The notes under the pieces: model-generated
What the model was told of the DNA's origin: nothing
Databases searched by the model: none
The model's input: the letters and a program-made list of their open reading frames with translations, nothing else
Assembly: GCA_027596035.1 (NCBI GenBank)
Contig: JADGJA010000051.1
Span: forward strand, 1 to 55,811
DNA length: 55,811 nucleotides
Source: Thoreauomyces humboldtii
Taxonomy: Eukaryota; Chytridiomycota; Chytridiomycetes; Spizellomycetales; Powellomycetaceae
Reading direction: 5' to 3'
Program-made: the position numbers and the translations under genes
In this document: piece by piece, positions 33,416 to 45,959 of the stretch
Position numbering within the stretch: the stretch's first letter is position 1
Layout: each line of letters starts with the position of its first letter

Positions 33416-34556
33416 CTGCGATAAGGAAAACCAAGGTCAGCTCATTTTTCGTTCAAGCAACGTCCAATCCCATGGCCTTCCACAAAAAAAAAGAGATGGG
33501 AGAGCGTTGGCCGAGTGAATCCGATCCCGTCTCTCCGGCTTGTCGGGCAGATACTTCCAAAAACCAATCATAGCATTCCGGTTCCTGTCACCAGTCGCTT
33601 GCCAGTCGAGTCTACACTCGTCTTTGCTTCGCATGCTACTCACGTTTGGATATGTGGGGATGAGAGTTTGGGATGGGAAGATCGAAAACTGATGGGGAGG
33701 ACGGGGGACTCTCTTGTGAAGAGAATGAATGACGCAGGGCACAGCTGTGGCTGGTCTTGGTTCCAACCAGAGGCACACTTTTCGACAGCATTAGGAGAAC
33801 GTGGACAGGCGACGCCGGGCTGCATCCAGGGCTGCATCCAGTGTGAAGGTGTGAAGTGGTATGCGACGATAGATGATTGCAGGACAAGAAAGTTGTGCAA
33901 ATGTTAAATGCATCAAGATCCGAGAGGACTTGCTCAGAGCAAGAAGGGATTGAGACTTGGACTTGTGGTGACTCGGGCTGCCCAAGCTTGCGCTGGTGAC
34001 CGAATGGAACTCGCCATGCCAACTGAAACTTCATTCACAACGCTACTGAATAAAGCCACTGCGCATACTGGGGAATACTATGGGCAGAAGTATGCCTTCG
34101 AGATGGCTCGCCTGCAGGCAAGGCTGAGGCGAATAAACTTGGTGGTAGCTCTGTCCTTGTAATGGGATATGATTGCCGCAAGGACAGCTCCTGAAGCTAA
34201 GCGGACACGGGTCGATGTGAGTGCTCGACCAGATACCAAGTGCGGCAGCCAGGACAAGGTGATGACACGTCCACAGGTCAGTGTAGCTGTCGGGCACGGG
34301 AAAGCCCGCTTACCTAAGCCGAGCGGAAGTTCAGAAGGACGACGAGACAAAACGAGGCTTTCGGGCTTCTTTTTGCCCCCGCAGAGAGGTTTTCCGTGCG
34401 CTGGAAGCCTTCGTTTCCACCAGCACTCTTCCACTTCTCCTCCCTGAACAGTTCTCAGTAAATACTTTTCATCCATCTCTACTAGGACCATCGGGACCGC
34501 CCTGCTGATAGAAGAACGAGCTCTTTTCAGCAACTACCTGAAATCTCATCATCATA
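33416..34556. other. Gene-free interval
   Basis: This is about 1.1 kb between the cyclophilin start and the two-pass membrane protein start, presumably holding both promoters. A short direct duplication GGCTGCATCCA occurs twice at about 33817-33840. Open frames here are short and unsupported. Confidence 0.6.
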
Positions 34557-35719
34557 ATGGGTATCGCCACATGAATTCATTGGGTTCAAAGGCCGTGTCC
34601 AGCTTTCCCCACGCTTACATTTGACGCATATTGACAGGAACAGGTGATCGTGCCCTCAATTCTCGTGGGCAAGGATATCTGGACAAACTCCAGATTGCCG
34701 TGTCCTCCCTCTTCATCCTGATCATGGTCATCTACGCCGGCGTCCGGGGTCACAAGGTTGCCACTCAGGTAACAGCACGTGATATCCTTGTCGTATCTCA
34801 TGCACAGAAGGGCTCATTCTTTCTGACTGCAAAAGCTCCCCGCAACCTTCCGCACGACGGAATCTCCCAAAACCCTTGCGGCGGATTACACTCTCCTCGA
34901 TCATATCTTCCCATCTTCCAACGTACCCGAGGCGACGTACGAGTTTCCAGCCCTCACATTCTGCCCTCCGGATCAGTTCACCACCGTGACTCAGCTGGGC
35001 TGCTACCGAGCCTCCACGGCCACGAAGACGAACTGCCCGGCGTTCTACCACCGCAACTTGACGTTCGAAGGGGAATCCCTCAGCTGTCTCACGGTGAACG
35101 ACCAGCCCACCGATGTGCTTCTGGCCACATCTTCTGACGACGTCATGGAAGTGACCGTCTCGGTGGTGGGAACCGGTGCCGGTGCTCCTCAAGGAACGGT
35201 GGTGGCCGCCCATCCTCAGAGGGACCCCAAGGAGACGTCGGCCGAGGCTGCCGAGGATTGGGGGTTCGACAACTTTTTCGCAGCAGGTGTCTACACCAGC
35301 ACCGAGATCGTCGGAAAGAAGCTCTACACCGTCGATGACATGGGTGACTGGGACGAGTCGTTCGAGATCAAGGCCAGCAGCATGAGACTCAAGCTGGACG
35401 TTGATGCTTTGGAAGCCGCTCCTGGGAATGTGCCTTTTGTGCGGGTGGAGTTCAGGTTTCCTAAACTGGAGGCGACATATGAGAAGTCCTTCTTGCCTCT
35501 CGACATGGTGAGCTCCTACTCTATGGCGCGTTCCGTTCGACACTCATCTGCTGTTTCTCGCAGAACAACTGGCTGGGAGAAGTAGGAGGAGTGGCAGCCC
35601 TCCTCTTCTTCCTTCAGCGCGCATTTCTGGCCGTCACGGCGTTCGTGCTGAAGCGATCCGACGCTTTTGCTTACACTGACCTCGGCGGCAACAAGAACGA
35701 AGGGTTTGCTCACTACTGA
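34557..35719 (+). CDS. Two-pass membrane protein with large ectodomain
   Basis: Four exons phase cleanly: 34557-34560 (a 4-nt first coding exon), 34638-34768, 34836-35507 and 35564-35719, giving 320 residues. Residues 1-20 are a short polar N-terminus. A first membrane helix spans LQIAVSSLFILIMVIYAGV. About 230 residues follow with several Cys (ALTFCPPDQF, QLGCYRAS, TNCPAFYHR, LSCLTVND), and a second helix lies in GGVAALLFFLQRAFLAVTAFVL. The C-terminal tail is short. I do not recognise it by family. The arrangement (short ends, large Cys-containing ectodomain, EFPALTFC soon after helix 1, GEVGG just before helix 2) recalls DEG/ENaC/ASIC subunits, which share FPAVTxC and a Gly-rich entry to TM2. 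This is an inference from layout only. Confidence 0.75.
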
Positions 35720-36187
35720 GCTTTGGGGGAACACCCACGGTGGTGGGAAATCACGCCACGACTGAGAGACCTTCCTGGAAACGGATAGATCCTGTGAGAT
35801 GCTGGGGCTCTTGGGGCGGGGGGTTCTTTTGCTCGAAATACGTAATGTCGAATTGTGAAAGTCTGGTCGTTTCGCTGTCGAGTCGGGCGGTTCCCTGGTG
35901 AGTCACGGTGACTCATGGTCGGGACTGACGGCGTCGGAGCTATTTTCAGACCGGAATGCCTATTAACGCATACATAGGATAAACAGGGAGGCGCCCGCCC
36001 CTGAATCTCTCTTCTGCTTTTAGAGCAGGCTCGGATTCCGGCTTATAAGAACGAATGCCTGCCATCCCAGGTTCCTCCGTCGTCCTACGTCCCGACACCT
36101 CGTTCTGCTTGATACATCCTGTCCCATCGCGCGTTCCTTCAACCTCCTTTTCAAAAGCTCCAGGGACCTCCCAAGAGGAACGACCAG

Positions 36188-37696
36188 ATGCGGTATCAGG
36201 AGCAGGTCCATGCTCGTGGTTGGCTTCTTGTCCTTATTGGACTGGCCCAGCTTGCTGGCCGGACTTCTGCCCAATATCCAACTGGCGTATTTCAGGCTGG
36301 TCCAAATTTTCGGGTCTCCTACAGTCCGCCTAACATTTCAGGTGGAGGAATCACTGGTTTGACTCTGACACAAGCGCCATGATGCTAAGATGACACGCTC
36401 GTAGGAATCTATTGGGATCAATCGAATCTATACGGACTATCGCAACCCTCGCTTACGGCCCCGGGCGGCTCGGGTGTCAATCTGCATACAGCAAGTAAGC
36501 CCGATTACTTCTTCTTTCCCCGGAAGTACCGTTCTGATGTTTGGCTTTACCAGCTTGGTACAAGCTCGTGGCCTCTGGAACGTGGTTCGACGGCGGCGCC
36601 GAAGATGACTTGATGTGTCGTTACCCTCCTATCTCGGCTACCAATCCCGCTCCAACCGCGGGCACCAGCTTCTGCGGTGTAAACGCTAACAATGCGTTCG
36701 GTCTGTTTTCGAACAATTTGAACATCACCTGCTACCCGGGTAACGGAAATTATACCCCGCTACAGTTCTGGACCGGTCAGAATACTGTCTGCCCTGGAGC
36801 GGGTAGTGCTCCAAACAATGAGTACGTGGTCTACGTTTACAATGCGGGAACGGCGGAAACGCAATTCGATCTCCACATGAGGGATTCGGGCATGTCAGAC
36901 AACACAAACTACACCATCTCGACGGCTCCGCTGAATGTCACATCGTTCCGAAGACCGCGTAAGACCAGCGGTCTTCTCTTTTTGAACCTGGGTCTTGTAG
37001 CTTGACTGCAGCTGATGACTCGTGAACTTGTCCTCTTTAGCTCAAGTCAAGGTCTACGGTCCGTCCTACGCCATCACATCGACCGTTACTGCTACAACTG
37101 TATCGACTTCCACATCCGTCTCAGTCTCCAATAGCTTGAGCATCACCGTGAGCACCATAACAGTCACGCAAACCCCTACGGCCTTGACGATCACCAATAC
37201 CGCGACACTTTCGGCTTCGACCGTGACGGCCAGCTTGGCATCCACTCCCACGGTCACGGTCACTGCAACGGGAACTAGGACAGCTGATGTCACGGTGCCG
37301 GCTTCGACCGTGACGGTCAGCTTGACCTCCACTCCCACGGTCACAGTCACTGCGACGGGAACCAGTACAGCCACCGTCACGGTGTCGGCTTCGACCGTGA
37401 CGGCCAGCTTGACCTCCACTCCCACGGTCACGGTCACTGCGACGGGAACCAGTACAGCTACCATCACGGTACCGGCTGGAACGACGACGGTCAGTGCCGT
37501 GGTCACTACGGTTGCTACGCAGGCGACTACGATGACTCGGGCGCTTTACGCTGTCGCTGGCGGTTGGGGAAGGGTATGTTCCTATCGAAAACAAAGGGAG
37601 TGGTGGGTGTTCTCGAAAAGAAAGCTGACTCGAATCTTTTCGGTTTCATAGGACTTGAGCGAGCCTGAGACGCCTTGCCTCTGCCCCCGTTTTTAA
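36188..37696 (+). CDS. Secreted protein with Thr/Val-rich tandem repeats
   Basis: The protein starts MRYQEQVHARGW with a signal peptide (LLVLIGLAQLAGRTSA). A 63-nt intron joins PNIS to GIYWDQSNLYGLSQPSL, and another leads to WYKLVASGTWFDGGAEDDL. The N-terminal half looks folded, with several Cys and N-glycosylation sites (NNLNITCY, DNTNYTIS). After a further intron the C-terminal half becomes almost purely Ser/Thr/Val/Ala, with three perfect-length 29-residue repeats, as in fungal wall or adhesin-like proteins. The last exon (DLSEPETPCLCPRF) ends at the TAA at 37694-37696. There is no obvious GPI tail. The function is unknown; a wall-associated glycoprotein is the likely role. Confidence 0.7.
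37214..37474 (+). repeat. Three 87-bp coding tandem repeats
   Basis: Units begin at 37214, 37301 and 37388, each encoding ASTVTxSLxSTPTVTVTATG plus nine more residues. The spacing is exactly 87 bp (29 codons), so copy-number change would keep the frame. The units differ mainly by single bases. Confidence 0.95.
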
Positions 37697-38448
37697 TGGC
37701 GTAGACCTTAAGAACAATCAAGAGCAAGAAAAAGACGAGTAGATACCCTGTGACGCTGCCAGCAAATTTAAATCTGATTCAACTGTACCTCGTGAACGTC
37801 GTTGAGGTTGCCGCCGTCTATGCTCTTCCACGCAAAGATCGACCTATTGTTTTGTGATCTGAAGAGTAAAGTGCTTATCCGCCCAATGTGAGTCTTTGAT
37901 CCACGGCACAATTGGAGCCACCATACATGTGACGATCTTTCATCTTCAGCAGGAGACGGGGTCGGCAAACCTCTTGGCATGTGAGCGCACATCTACTGTA
38001 TACAGTAAGCAGCGGAGTGGGGCCAAAGCGTATTTAGTTGAGCTTTCCCGCATCTGATCGACCTGTCGTTTCTGCGACCGTTGGACTGACAGGACGGCCG
38101 CACGGGGAGCACTGACTGACTGCGCATCGACCCACCTCTGAGCGGCTCAGGTGAGGAAGAAGAGAACCACCACACCACACCACACGCACGCACGCACGCA
38201 CACAGACAGAGACCTTTTTCGTCGCCTCGTCCAACCGTCAGTCGGTCGGTCCTCCTCCCAACCCCCCCACTCTCCATCATCTCGCAATGTTGTTTCCTTA
38301 GGGGACTCGTTCTTTCGTACCGGTACCCTCCTCCCCGTTCTCGTCTCTCTTCATCGTCCGTAGTTGGTCGTCGCCTTCGTCTTGCTCCGTTGTTTGCAGC
38401 TCGCTTCCCATTCTTATTTCCTCACACTGGTCGAGTAGCCAACGCAGC
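37697..38448. other. Intergenic, squalene synthase promoter
   Basis: I see no gene. Near 38166-38204 lies a CACAC/GCACG microsatellite about 40 bp long. The sequence next to the ERG9 start is pyrimidine-rich on the plus strand, as is common for fungal promoters. Confidence 0.6.
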
Positions 38449-40095
38449 ATGTCCGTCTCCGCTCTGCTCGCTTCCGCGACGCACCCGTCTGAACTGTATG
38501 CCCTTGTAAAGTTCCTCCTCGACTCACCTTCTTCCTCCACCACCGCCGCCACGACCACCTCCTCCCCAACGGTCAAGCCTTCCACCTCGCACCCAGCCTC
38601 CAAACCAACCTCTTCGCAACAACTTACGCCCTCCCGCATCCGATGCAACGAGTTCCTCGCCCTCACCTCCCGATCCTTTGTCCGCGTTATCGCGAAACTT
38701 GACCCGGAGCTCTCTCATCCCGTATGCATCTTCTACCTCGTCCTACGCGCCCTCGACACCGTCGAGGACGACATGTCCTTGGATCTGGCGCTGAAGAAGG
38801 AGATGCTGGTTGATTTCCATCGTTATGTCGGCCAGAAGGGATGGAGGTTCGAGGGAAGTGGAGAGGGGGAAAAGGACAGGCAGCTGCTCGTGGAGTTCGA
38901 CGTGGTCGTCAAGGAGTTCCTGACGCTGGACAAAAGGTGAGAGAAGATCGATCGCAACAGGGGCCCACGAGGTTCGTGGAAACTGAACCAAATGTCTCTC
39001 CACCCGCAAGATACCAAGCCGTGATCACCGACATCACCAAACGCATGGGCGCCGGCATGGCCACATATCTCACAAACCCCACACCTTCCCACCCCCACCA
39101 CATCGAGATTCAGACCACGGAATCCTACAACACGTACACTCACTACGTGGCCGGTCTCGTCGGGATCGGACTCACGGACCTCTTTACAGCCTCGGGGCTC
39201 GAGACGCTCACGGCGCCTGAAGCGAAAACGACGCACCTCGCCAACGAGATGGGTCAGTTCCTCCAGAAGACCAACATCCTGAAGGACTTCAGGGAGGATC
39301 TACTGGACGGAAGGGTCTTCTGGCCCAGGGACGTCTGGCAAAAGTATGCAGGAGAGGGACGAGGGGTCGAGAGGTTGTTGGAGGTCGACAACCAGGACAA
39401 CGCTCTGGCGTGCTTGAACGAGCTGGTGGCGGACGCTCTGAAGCTGGTGCCTAGTTGTTTGGATTACATGGCCATGTTGAGGAATCCCACCGTGTTCCAG
39501 TTCTGTGCTATTCCTCAGGTAAATTCATTCCCGCCAGCGCCTTGTCGTGCTTTCAGTGTGCTTTGGTGGAATCTCATCTCGTTTTCTCTTTCGAAAAAAG
39601 ATGATGGCCATCGCGACTCTTGATCACTTTTACAACTCTCCCGCCGTGTTCCGCACTTCGGGAACAAAGATCCGTCGTGGACTCGCCGCAAAGCTCATGC
39701 TCGCTTCCACCGACATGAGGAGCGTCAAAAGGATGTACCTCCACTACGCCCTCGACATCAACCGTCGCAACGCCGCAGCGGTCGGCAAGAATGACCGCGA
39801 CAAGAGCTTCCTACCCGTCGCCATAGCCTGCGCTGACGTACGTTCATCCACGACCCACCGCCTCCTTTTCGTTCATTCTTTTCCTCTCGGTCTCCTCACA
39901 CTAATCTGTTTTTTTGGGTTTCCTCTTTTTCTCCGATATCAGATCGTCAGATGGATCCACGCTCACGACGCAGCGTTCCCGGCTACGGCGACGACCAGTG
40001 CATCCGGAAACTGGCCTTTCGATTGGGTCGTCGTGGCGGGGCTCTTTGTCATCGCTACCGCTCTGGCCATGGGCATGCTTCCCATGGTTCTTTGA
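38449..40095 (+). CDS. ERG9: Squalene synthase
   Basis: Squalene synthase joins two farnesyl diphosphates into squalene, the first committed step of sterol synthesis, at the ER membrane. Four exons (38449-38936, 39011-39518, 39601-39837 and 39943-40095) with in-phase GT-AG introns give 461 residues. The first Asp-rich motif is LRALDTVEDD. The second is in QFLQKTNILKDFREDL. RSFVRVIAKL and YNTYTHYVAGLVG are further signature segments. The C-terminus carries the membrane anchor (FDWVVVAGLFVIATALAMGML). An unusual Ser/Thr/Pro-rich stretch of about 40 residues (SSSTTAATTTSSPTVKPSTS) interrupts the N-terminal region. Confidence 0.95.
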
Positions 40096-40610
40096 TTTGG
40101 GAGAAGCGGACACACAAAACCTGTGATTACAGAGTGGGGCTAGAAAGAATTAAAGATGGGGACGTGAGAACTAAAGTTGTGCATGCCACTTTTTGCTTGG
40201 AGACAGCGACTTCATGCTCGACAGCTATGATCTATCGCCATTGCTGCTTCGGGGGGGTGATGCAAAGTAGATGAAAGGGCAATCGGGGGTCGCGAAAATC
40301 GTGATAGGGGGGTATGTTGTTATACGTGTAGATATGTAGAGTGGGGGATGCATCGAACTCGGACAGTTCTGTTGCGGTTCTGCTCCCGTGTTATGGCGGG
40401 GACCTGACGTTCCAGGCGATCCTTCGAACCCGATCTCGAAACCCACGTTCCAAGGCATCCGGCGGTGGTTTCAGATGCACCTCGTGTATCTCCCAGGGCG
40501 ACGACACGAATATGCGGATGAAACTGGAATCTCCTGCTCCTCCTACGTCAACGAAGACTCTGTTGTGAACGTTGCATGAAATAGTTCAGCATGGATGAGT
40601 CGCAAGAGAT

Positions 40611-42814
40611 TCATCGAAGGTTCCGTCTGGAGTTATACCTTAAGGGTGGACCGAGAGTGGGAATCAGAGCTTGAAGCGTCAAGCCATCCAGCATCCAGAC
40701 GTCCTGCCCTTGTGGCGACCTGATGGATCGGTCCAGCTCCTCCTTTACGATGTGCAAGGACATGCGAAGAATCTCGTTCCATATGTACTCCTGCACTTCC
40801 TCGCACAAGAGGACCGTCTCCCCAACGTTAGGCACCGTGGTACGGCATGTGATTTGTCCGGAGAGCTTCAGATCGACCGTCAGAGTCCATCTAAGCAGAA
40901 ATTGCACAGCGATCGTCAGTACGGCCATACGGTGCGCCAAGGTTCCATCACCGTGAATTGTCACCTCTGATTTACTTCCACCGACCAGGAAGTATCCACA
41001 GGGGACTCTTCTGCTCGGAAACCTCGTGTTCTTCGGCAGATAATGCCGAAACCGTCGCCCAGGCAGCTACAAGTCCGATCTACGACCGCCTGAATGGAGG
41101 CTCGTAACCGACGCCGCTCCAGAATGCCCGAAACGAGGGAAAAAACATTGCCATTCGCTTCCGAACCACTAGCAAACGCAGACGTTAGGATTCGTGACGT
41201 AGCCTACGTCTCCAAGCGCAACTACGTACGTCGAAAAACCTGATTGCCTGTCCTGGCTGCGAGCGTTGCGCAAGTTGTTCTGGTGATTCTGGCGCACTGC
41301 TTGTTGAGCGACGAGCTCCACCAAAGAGGTTTCGGAAAACTCGGGTGTAGTCGGACTAGACAACGCCATTTCATCTGGGCTCTGGTCGACCTCGCACGCA
41401 GCGGTCGGAGCATCCGATAATCGTATGACTAGTTTCTCCGACGTCCGTTCCAACGAGACTGCCACAGCATCCTGAAGTAACCGGGCGCTACTGGCTCCTG
41501 GGCGGGAAGGCGCCAGATCTTTGGAAATGCTTCGAAACACCTCTGTATCAAAGATGCTTGACCGTGCTAGCGCAAGCTCTTTGTAGAGCCCTTTTTCGGT
41601 TGGAACTGCCCATGAAATCGATCAGTACATCAGTGTAATTGAGAATAAACGTAACTTTCGGCCTACCATGCGCATGTTCCCACTCTTTCCATGAGTCCAG
41701 ATCATTTCGAGGAGTAGGATCGCGCGGGTTCTCGAGTTGCATGCGAAGCCTCCTAACATTGCGATGATATAGCAGAAGATTAACGTCTTGCGCGGTGCCA
41801 TCTCCTTGAGAACCGTTCTCATCTTCGTCTTTTTCTGTGGTTATGCTACGCTTGATGTCTGCATGTCCAACTTCCTGATAAAGAGATCCAGCTGCGATGC
41901 ATGGTCCGATAGCCATCAGAAGCCGCAAGCAACCAACGTTATCTGGCATCGCAAACTTGCGACATACCATTTTGATAAGTATAGTCAAGATACATGGTTT
42001 GCCGAAACCCGTCGAGCGTCTTTGATTGTATGATCCAGTCCTTTTCGCGGAGCTGGGCAGTGAGCTCCCCGTAAAATGCCTGGTCTCTGGTGGTCGAGAT
42101 TTGGAGCCTCTCTGCAACGTCAGCAAGGTATGCCGCTATATCGCTGAGATGCTTTTGTAGACATGTCAGAAAAGCCCAAAGCCGCTCCAGATAGCCAAAG
42201 GTTTTACTCCTGTATACCTGCAGTTTCGATGCGATGTTGAGCTGCAGATCCTCCGTGTGCCTGCGATCTCCTGGTGGAGGTTTCTCCGGAGCGGTTAGGA
42301 CCCTTAGATAGGATATTGCCGCATCTTTGTTTGCCTTCTTCTCCGCGAGAAGCAACTGATCGATGACTTCCAGGGTGATTCCAATCTCCGCCCGTGCCTT
42401 ACTACAAGCGACAGATCGAACCAGCGCATCAGAACTCCCAGCAGCCTCGTTACATGCGTGGGAGGCATTGGACGCACTGCGCTCACTGGATTGTTTCCTT
42501 GGCAATCAGCACGGGAGGTATTTCCGGTCGCTCTTCTGCAGTGTCATCGTCGATGGTGCCCAGTGGCTTTGACAGGATTTTTGTCCACGGCAGCTTTTGA
42601 GCTTGCTGCGTTAGCTGAGCGGTGAAGGACAAGGGACTGAAAAATCATAACCAACGGTTAGCATCAAGCATAAGCCAGTCCCAAACTGCGAGATCGAACG
42701 TTACGGAATTGAAATTTCGTCGCCTTGAGTGGAAATGTCCACTAGGATGTTATCGTCGGGGAGCAAGAGGGGAAGCCTAAGCCGCTCGCCATCGGTTCCC
42801 TCCAGTGCATCCAT
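40611..42814 (-). CDS. Probable Mediator subunit 17
   Basis: This is a multi-exon gene starting MDALEGTDGERLRLPLLLPD at 42814. An intron near 42650-42710 leads to a segment ending PPVLIAKETIQ. A long helical exon follows, with RDQAFYGELTAQLREKDWIIQ and FRQTMYLDYTYQN. Further exons hold IGPCIAAGSLYQEVGHADIK and LYKELALARSSIFDTEVFRS. The C-terminal exon has LTVDLKLSGQITCRTTVPNV. The FYxxLxxLRxxxWxIQ-like block, the GxxLYxE stretch and the ELxxEAxxxxxxVF-like segment match the order seen in Med17/Srb4, a head-module core subunit needed for RNA polymerase II transcription. The similarity is moderate and the exon borders are not all fixed. Its start is almost back-to-back with the next gene. Confidence 0.55.
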
Positions 42815-43083
42815 TGCAATGATATACTTCTATGCTCGGTCTCGCTCTTGTTTGTAGGTTTGTTGTGATTCGTTGGCATCCTCCCACGGCGATCGGCGGT
42901 GAGGGTGGTGTCCAGACGTTTCGGACGATTCTCGCATCAGGCTCTTCGCCACAGGACATCGTTCAAGGCACCCACCCGTTCACGCATACCCAGTGCCGCG
43001 AATCAAGGTCGTCCATTGTGGAAGTAGCACGACTAGCTGGAGGAACTACCGTCCCCTTACGCTTGCCTCTGACTCCCCGGGAT

Positions 43084-45959
43084 ATGCACGTTGCGCTTCA
43101 CGCTTGGACGACCGGCGACGACGACCATCGAACCCCTCTGTTGCTGGACACAAACCCACAACGAAACACACTCCTGCGCTGCGTTCGACCGCCTCCTTCC
43201 GCAGCCTCACTGAGGATGCAGTCGTCTATACCGTCCTTGTCATCCCTCGACTCGGGCAGCCGGACTCAACTGCTGCCCGTGTCAGCCCTGCATCACCATG
43301 GAGACCGAGCTTGCCACCAGCCACTATGTCAACTTCTTCGAAACTCGGGCGAAGCGAAGAAGAAGAGCAAACGCGTCCGCGACAGCTCGTTTGATGAGCA
43401 GTCAAGACGCAAACGACCGAAGAAACAAAGGGAAACGACGCCCATCCTAGAAAGCTGTGGGCATTCGGCTTTGAGAGCAGTTGGCGTGCGGTCGACCAGA
43501 ACTCTTTCGTCGAACTTTCGCCGACGGAAGGCTCCGACCCCTGAGCTGGAGCCAGTGAGGGCACACACACGGAACCATGCGCCTATTGTCATTGACCTTA
43601 CGTTATCTGATGGCAGCGAATCCCCAAAACCAATTCTTTCCCAGCCGGCGCGACGTCGAAAAAGGACTCTCATTGATTTGACCGGGGATGCCAACGAGCG
43701 TGCGGAAGTCCCCGCTAATCGTCAACTCAAGCATCCCTCGCCAAAAGTCCCGCAACTCCTTCGAAAACCTTCCCAAAATCATGCCATCACCCCCAATGCC
43801 AACCATTCTTACGGCTCGCTGGACTTGTCATATACTCCCAATACCAGCTCGCCCTTGTTAGTGCGAAATTTAACCGATGATGGTCTTACTCGGGCGGAAC
43901 GGCTGGCTTTTCTTCGGGAAAAAGTCGCTAAACATGCGGAAATGCAGTTTAGCCTGGAGGATCACTCGCTTGCGTCAGTGCCTAGTCCGCCTCTGCTGGG
44001 TCCTAGGTCGATACACGATTCTCCCGCTCCAGCGAAAGGCCCTGTACGCTCGGAACGAAATCGCTCGAGCTTTTCCAAAGCCGTGACCGCTCGCCAAGTG
44101 GAAGTGATCGTTCCCCCTTCTGCTCGAGCTTTGCCGCCAGAACATCCGCCTAACACACCACCAAAGTGGGGAAAGGGCTCTCGTACGCTTTCCCTAACTC
44201 AAAACTTCCGCGTTGAAATACCTTCACCTCCTCGCAAAAGCCGTTCCATGGTGGAAGTTCCCACGCAGTGGACTGTCTCACCAGGGACTTCAATTCACCA
44301 GCGTATGGCTGCGCTAAACCCAAGGAAGTCTAGCGTCTCACAGGACCCTGCGAGCAATGCATCGGCCAGCGGCAGTGTGGAAAGCAAGCCAGTGGCACCC
44401 ATTACAGAAACATCAGAAAGTGAAGAAACACACCTCGCGGAAATTCATGCCGAAGCTCCTCCGGCGGAGAACCCTACTATCCCGGCAGAAAAGACTACCA
44501 GCGACGCACCTTCCGGTATCAGACGGCCCGCTTCTCGGCTACGCTTGACTCCTCCGGTTCCTGAGCTTGTACGTGACGTTGCAGAACGGACGAAGATGTT
44601 GGGGCGCGGACCAATACCGTTCTTCTACGAGATTGCTTTACCCGAAACTCTTACGACACCTACTAAAACTCACGGCCCCAACGGCACCCCAGTGCTAAGT
44701 TCCCTGCGACCGGTTTCGAAACGCGTTGCCCGTGCTGCTGCGCAAACGTCCGCCTATCGAGCAATTCTGAGTCGTCAGGTCGCTATACCCATACCCGCTG
44801 TACATAAACGAAGTTCGAAGGCTAGGTCTCCCCAAGGGACTTCTGACATTCCAAGGCGAACGACCCCGGAACTCGATGGCTGCAGACCCCCGCGGGCTTC
44901 TTCCAGCCGTCTGAACGAGCGGGCCGGCACAGCGCAGAAGCAGTCAAAGGAGGAAAGGCTCGCTCCCTTCAACCTCATATCAGCTCGTAGCGTCTCACCG
45001 GTCGCGTCCATCAAGGACGTGGAAGTCACAGTACCAGCAGTTGGATCCGACCTTGTGCATCCTCCCCGACTGAAAAGCAAATCTCCCTGTCCAAATTCTG
45101 GCACTGAATCCAAAACCACCGCAGCCGTTTCGTCTCCGAGTCCGATCTGCTCAAATCCTGTGGTGGACACCACACCGTCTGCAGCATCTACCGCCGTCCC
45201 TCCTCATCTCGTTACAATTACTGCGAACCGAAATGATATCCCAACCGCGACCGCTTCATCTTCTGCCACCCCTCCTCCACTGATGAACCCCGCGAAGCAC
45301 AAGGAAGATACCGCGACTGCAACTGTGTTACCGATGCCACATACGAACCCTGTCGAGGCTCCTCTCACGTCCTCTCTATCGAAAGTGCATGTGTCATATA
45401 CGCCCGGAAGGACGCCAGCGCAGCCCGATCGTACTGGTGCTACTCGCAAAACGCGACCCAATTTCAGCACACCGCAAGCGGACATACGACATGGTCGAAG
45501 TCCATTGACCACAACGGGGCGTCGTCGGCATAACGTGTTCGACTTTCCGGGATCGCAGGAAGATGAAAGCGCCTCCGATGAAGCAGCTGAGTATTCGGCC
45601 ACGACGCCGACCTCCAAGCCCGCAGAGCGCATCCCGCAGTCAGCAACGTACACGCCCAAAAAGCCTCCCCCAGCACCTTCCAGGCAGGACTCTCTACTTG
45701 CCATGTTTGGAGGTCCCTCGCCAGATGGAAAGTCCATGAGATCTCTTGGCGTGAGTATCTCGTCTGTTCAACATGCATGCAGTTTTATCGTCAACTACGA
45801 CAACTCATCGATTTTTCTCAGGGAACGCAGTACTCGGGCGGGACTCAGGGCACGGAGGGCACGTTCGACGAGGACGCAAATATGGACGACATCGTGGATT
45901 TCCTGCGCAGGGATGTTGACCTCATGAAAGATATGTCCGACCCGAAAGAGTTAGGCTGA
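43084..45959 (+). CDS. Large disordered protein with two SIM-like motifs
   Basis: An open frame of about 950 codons ends in the first exon at MRSLG. A GTGAGT intron (about 45752-45823) then leads to an acidic last exon GTQYSGGTQGTEGTFDEDAN, ending at the TGA at 45957-45959. The sequence is Ser/Pro/Thr-rich and largely disordered. Two hydrophobic-acidic motifs lie about 30 residues apart: IVIDLTLSDGSE and TLIDLTGDANE. These fit the SUMO-interacting consensus. Basic patches (KKKSKRVRD, RRKRPKKQRE) look like nuclear signals. A later conserved-looking piece is HNVFDFPGSQEDE. The family is unknown; a nuclear, SUMO-binding scaffold is my inference. The open frame starts upstream, only 18 bp from the Med17 start, so 43084 or 43216 is the more likely start. 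Confidence 0.6.

Noticed and set aside
33515..33907. A 130-codon plus-strand frame next to cyclophilin
   Set aside because: It has no homology I recognise, sits in the promoter side of the cyclophilin gene, and overlaps equally long frames on the other strand.
37066..37506. A minus-strand Val/Ala repeat protein
   Set aside because: It is the reverse reading of the Thr/Val repeats. The plus strand has a signal peptide and in-phase introns, so the minus frame is a shadow.
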